Assembly (NCBI GenBank): GCA_028673005.1
Contig: CM054113.1
Location: forward strand, 171,910,837 to 171,974,836
DNA: 64,000 nt
Direction of reading: 5' to 3'
DNA from: Tanypteryx hageni
Lineage: Eukaryota; Arthropoda; Insecta; Odonata; Petaluridae
Shown here: piece by piece, positions 52,901 to 58,900 of the stretch
How positions within the stretch are numbered: the first letter of the stretch is position 1
How the letters are laid out: each line of letters starts with the position of its first letter
Notes under the pieces: generated by a model
Seen by the model: the letters and a program-made list of their open reading frames with translations, nothing else
Told to the model about the DNA's origin: nothing
Database searches by the model: none
Made by a program: the position numbers and the translations under genes

Positions 52901-55900
52901 ATCAGCATTAATGTCCAAGTGAATCCAATTGTTCTTGTTTACTTTATTAATTACAGTATTTACCAGAATATAAGACAGCTTCCTTAATATAATTTCCTCT
53001 TTACAGAAAAAAATATTAAAACCACTCCTTGTGATGACTTTCCCAGAGCACGTGAAAATGCTTCCACTATATTAGTCCCAATTGGTTGTGATGAAGCAAA
53101 ACTATGAAAAATCTCAAATTAAAATAAGTTTAGAAACGTTTATTGATTATTCTAAATACAACCACCTGAACATATTTCAAAACTTATTTTTTGAAATTTA
53201 CTTTGTTTTTCCATTATTACTTCATTATAAGCATTTGGAACTTATGGGCCACCTTGTTAATGGCATACAAAAGGTTTTTTCTATCTACCAGAACAAAATC
53301 CAGGCATACCTTGCTTTGCGTGACCCCATTTTGCATGGATTCGTTATAGTGCCAATATATGAAAAGTGAATTTTTTATGATATGACTCATTTTTTTCAAA
53401 ATAATTTTAAAAAATACATACATAAAAGGAGGCAAAAGTTAAAAAAATGTAAACGCAATAGCCTTGCAGAGAATTGACAAAACACTTTTTAACAATGACA
53501 TTGTAACACTTAGATATATCCGAATATCCCTTTGCTGTGACATTTGGTTTTAAACCCACAGCCTTAAAAATAACTATATTTTGATAATATTGTTCTGGAA
53601 TCCCTCTTTGCCTTGTAACCTCACTACTCAAATGCTACTATTCCTGAAAATACCGACATCACATGCTCTGTCCACTTAAGGCAATACCTCTTTAAGTGGA
53701 AGGCTACATGCATGCTTTTTATGGATGCTATTATGTTCTGCCTTTCTTTCTTTTGGCTCAGAGGTTAATACTCTTGCCAGTAACCAAAGAAAATAGACTG
53801 CATTTGGGGTTTTGCACATATAGAAAAGATAGGGCAGAATGAAAATGACAGGAAGAATGTTAATCAAGACATCGCCTGCTATGAAGAAGTTCTGAGCAAC
53901 TGGAAGAGGATGGTGAGGCAACTCACACTTGATGCCTTCCTCAAGAAGCAATCATCTTCCATGGAACAACAGCCAGGAACTTCATGGCAGGGGGATTAAA
54001 AATAATTTTACTATCTATAAATTCATTAATACAGACGACCCCTGCACTTACGACCTAATTGGTTCCTGGACGACAGTCGCAAAGCGAGCTGTCATAAGTC
54101 AAACCCTTATTTCCTATAGGTGCAATGTTATAAATTGGGGTTTCGTTTCTGGAAAACCATTTCATGCCATAAAAATACCAAATGACATGAAAATAAATGC
54201 AAAATATATAAAACTCAAATATGTATATGCTTTTACAAACATTTATTAAGTAAAAATAAACACTTAATACAAAAGCAAAGCATTCACTTCCAAAAAAGTC
54301 CTGTTTCTTCTTGTTAAAAAGGCATTTTATTAATATTTCACTTTAGTTTTCTCATCCATGGAACCTATTCTCATTGACGTAATGTATTTATGATCCCATT
54401 TTGCACGAATGTCACTTAGTGTGAAATTTTCAGGAACCAATCTGTCAAACAAAGCGAGGTATGACAGTACAGTAAAATCTCGTTACAACCTGCTTCACAA
54501 TTATGTATGTTTCAAATTAACGTACTTTTTTGAATTATCACCAATTTTCCCACATAAATTTCCCATATAAAAATATTTCAAAATAACCTACTTCAACATA
54601 ACATACTTTTAATACTACATATGAACTTCAGAGGTCCCAACAAAAGATTTTTGTGGTTTAAAGTATACTTTCAACAGTAAATGACTCATGTATAACAATT
54701 ATTGCTCATTCAAATCATTTTACACCAATTTTGAAGGCATCTTTTGTCTTTAGTATGAGATCTACGGAACTCACCCAAAACCCCAAGAGAAATAATTTTC
54801 CAAACAGAAAAACTTAGAACCGAGGGTCAGTTATCCCTCTTGTATTTTTACAAATGCATTGAGATAGAATCTTAATTCTAAGAATTATCTCTCTTGTTAG
54901 ACTCTAATTCTCGCCAGTTTCTGTTCACGTTGGACCTGTGAGAATGCAGACTCCCACCGAGATGCTTCCAGAGAATATACTAGAGCACCACATGCACCTC
55001 AAGGTCCTTTACCTTTCCCTTATCTACTTTTTCAATGTAACACTCCGACTCCAATTTTGGGAAAATGTTGGGATATTCCCCTGAATGTTGCTTCATTTTC
55101 ACTTTCTAACCCTTCATTATGTAGTCCTTGGCTCCCGGAGACATGGTTACATATTAAACAGTATTAACTAATGAGTGTGTGCATCCAGTTGATTCAGCTT
55201 TTCAATTTCAGTTTTTAGTGTTTTTTGTCATTGCTGAAAAGCACTATTATCTTCGTGATGTCTGTACGCATATATCAGGGAAGAATTGGCTGAACTGATT
55301 TCAACCAAATTTGGTGCATAGAATATTCACATAAATTAATGACCAAGATGGCATATTTCGAACAGATCCATTTAGCAGGGGTGCCACACTTGTAAAGTTT
55401 AACTTTTCAGTAACTGTGAATTTGGAAGGAATTGGCCAAACCGATTTCAACAAAATTCTGAATGAAGGAGGTGTGCATCATAGAAAAACAAAATCAATAT
55501 CTTTAGTGTAGATATGGAAATCAGTGCTGCCACAATAAAAGTAATTAAAAAATTCTTTTACACCCATTTGTGTTGAATTGTCCAGATCAATTGTAACAGA
55601 ATTTAATATTTATAATGAACACATATATACAAAACCAAAATAGCATATTTGGACTGCATCAGCCAAACAGTGGTGCCACAATTACAAATTAAACTCTTTC
55701 AATAATAATGGATTTGGAGAGAATTGGCTGGACGGATTTCAACTAAATTTTGCATGTAAGGTGTGTACAACATACTATAATGAAATCAAGATGTTTACAG
55801 CGGAGTTAAAGAGCAGGGCTACCACACTAAAAAGTGAAATAATATTTTTTAAATCGTATTTCTAGAGAACTGACCTCATAGATTTTAACCAAAGATAGAA

Positions 55901-58900
55901 TATATAGTCATCATATAAATATATAACCAAAATATTAATTATCAACCGGGTCGACTAAACAGGGCTACCACAATATCAAGTTTAGTATTTTTTGTAACTA
56001 TGAATTTGGAAGGTACTGGCTGAACGGATTTTAAAGAAATTTCGTTTGTAAGAAGAGTATAGAATGGAAAAACGAAATGAACATGTTTAGAATGAATCTA
56101 AAACCCAGAGCTACCACAATATAAGGAAAAATAATTTCTGATTTCAAAGCAAATACATTAGTATACGATTATACTACGGTGAATTTGATGAAAAGCACAT
56201 CTGTATCATGGGAAACCCGTGTGCATTCCTACTTGTTGTATTTAAAGTGAATTTGATCATTGAAAACTGAATCCATAGCTATTTCCACAAACCTGAGTGG
56301 TTTCAACAAAATAAGGTGAAAAAATGGAAATAGTTTTTGTTAAGTGAAAAAATAATTATTTTAAAAGAAATTGACAATGGAAAAAAAATCGGCTATCCTG
56401 AAAATATTAGGAATTGCATCTACAACAGGATTGAGAGAAAATTGTGAAACTTTATGAGAGATCCATGTTGTGCCCAGATCAGAAGCGACTATATTTAGAA
56501 GATCAACAAAAAATTTAGGTTTCAACACATGGTTTAAGAATGCCAGGGCACTTCCCCTCCTTTGCTGATTAGGTCGGGGAAGGAAGAGGGTATCATCTTG
56601 ATTCTGCACCACCCCTTCCACCTTCTTTTGGTTACGTCATTGGTGCAACAGGACTAATCCCTACGTCCAAAATTCGAACTGCTAGTGCACGAAATCCGAG
56701 TGACCGCGGTGACATCTTGCGTCCGAGATTCACATTATGACTCAGTAGGCTTTACCCTTAATCATGAACTACCAACGAATATTAATGCTTGCCAGGGCAT
56801 GGAGATGAACATGAATGGCTGGTGGGATGTCAGTGAGAGGACAATTCCCAATTGATAACAGAAGTCAGGCGGGAAAGCCAGGCAGTTCCCCGAGGCTGCC
56901 ACTTTTAAGGGTCCACTGAATTGTACATTATGCACTGTATAAAAACTCTGAAAAAAATTGCACGATTTTTGGCCAGATACATACATCCGTACCATTTGCT
57001 TATCTGGTGTTTGACACCTAGCAGTGTCTCTTCCAAGGCTAACTCTCCGCTATTCTGCTGCAAGAATTTTGTTCATGTTGTAATAGGCCCAATGCATGTG
57101 TCGAGTGGCAAAAAGTTTCTTGGCATGAAGTGGTCAGTGCGAAAGGGCGCTTAGTCTTTGTCTCCTTGCATTTTAATACTGTTTTGTGTTTAACTAGTTT
57201 TGCTAATTCCATACCTATCACCCAGTGGGTGATCGTAGTATTTCTTTTTCGGCACCGACACTTTTGTCTCTTTATACCCAGTGGATGCCACAAATTAAAT
57301 TTAATACTCGGTGACATAGAAGAGTCATCTATCGCTAAATCTGTTTTTCGACTTTTGCAGCAAATTTGTTTTTTTTTCTGGCTCAACACAAGTATGGCAG
57401 GTATTTAAAAATCATGCTACTAATTTTACAGTAAAATTGATATCTGAAATTTGGTGGGAATGTAACATTAATTGTGTTGAAGTGATTTAGTTTCAATTGG
57501 CAATGTTTATGCAGCATTAGTTGCTGTTTCAGAAACAACAAATGACCTAAAACACCAAACAGAAGCACTTTCATTGGCTAAAGAACTGAAAACTTTTACT
57601 TTTTGGTGATTTTAGTTGTTAGGTATGATATTTATGTGCAAATTAATGTTGTTAGCAAGATTATGCAAAGCTAAAATATGCACTTATTGTTAGATCAAGT
57701 ATTATCATTTTTGCAAAGCAAAGAAAGTTTTTTAATGCAATTCAAAGAGAATGGCTTTGAAAGTTTTAAAATCCCTGCAAAAGAACTTGAAATGGATTCA
57801 GAAGTAGCTGTTTCTTGAGTGGCATCGTCTGTTTGGTGAAGAAAAATAAAGAAACAATTTTCACATGAAGCAGAAGACAAATCAATAAATTAAATTAAAT
57901 CAATTACGCATCAGATTTTTTAATACTTGATTGGACTATGCAATTATGTTACTAAAGGAACAATTTCAGATGTTCAAGCATTTTGATAAAAACTTTAGCT
58001 TTTGTACAGTATTTCAACCCTGAAAAATGTCTGATAGTGATTTTCTTAAATAGTGCAAAGATCTGTATCTATTGCTTTTGGAGCAACAGGATGAATTTAA
58101 AAGTTACACTGACAAATTAAACCTGATTACTGAACTTAAAACTTTGTCACAGATAATCCTGGATCAATGGAGAATGGCACTGGATGCCTTGCGATATATG
58201 TGTGACAACTGTTTCACTGAAATTGTGCCAAATATTTCTAACTAGCTGAAAGTACCAAGCATTAATCAGGAATTCTAAGTAATCAAAAAATAATGAGATT
58301 TATAAATGGATAATTTAATTTTTTAGCCTCTTAATTAAAAAGAATTTATATTAGCAGGTGAGGCTCGCCGTTGACTGGGCAAAGCCGTTTTGCATAGATT
58401 ACACTTATAGGAAAGTTCATGAGTTTAAATAGACGTAAAAGAATTTTGTATTAATGTGCTTATAAAAGGGAAGTAAAAGAACAGTTTTAAATGTTTATTT
58501 AATATTAAAACATTAATTTTATAGAAAATTACTATAGATATTAAATTTGAATCAGAAATTATTAATTAGTGCAGAAAATGAAGTGATGTTGGTTAAAGCT
58601 TGTTGATAAACAATGTTTGTGGTTTTTCGGTATTTTGCTAAATTAAGCTGATCATAGATAATAATGGAAATTATATCAATGATTAAACTTGAAACGATAG
58701 TGAAAGCGAACAGCCAATCAAAAGAAAATGGAAAACTAAATTTAATAATAATGATTTTAATTGGGTCAAAATAATTTTTAAAATTTTTATTTTATCATTT
58801 CTTATGTGCACAATAAATAATCTTAAACTATCAATTTTTACTTATTAATCGCCACTAAACAAAATGTTTATAAAAACTCAGTTCTTAAAGAGGTTACATA

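Noticed and set aside
55283..56157. CRISPR-like array
   Set aside because: Units are contiguous, 146 bp, diverged, without spacers, in a eukaryotic intron.
56361..56621. 86-codon minus frame starting [11 protein letters not shown]
   Set aside because: No family resemblance, no splice context, unusual only because the region is GC-richer.
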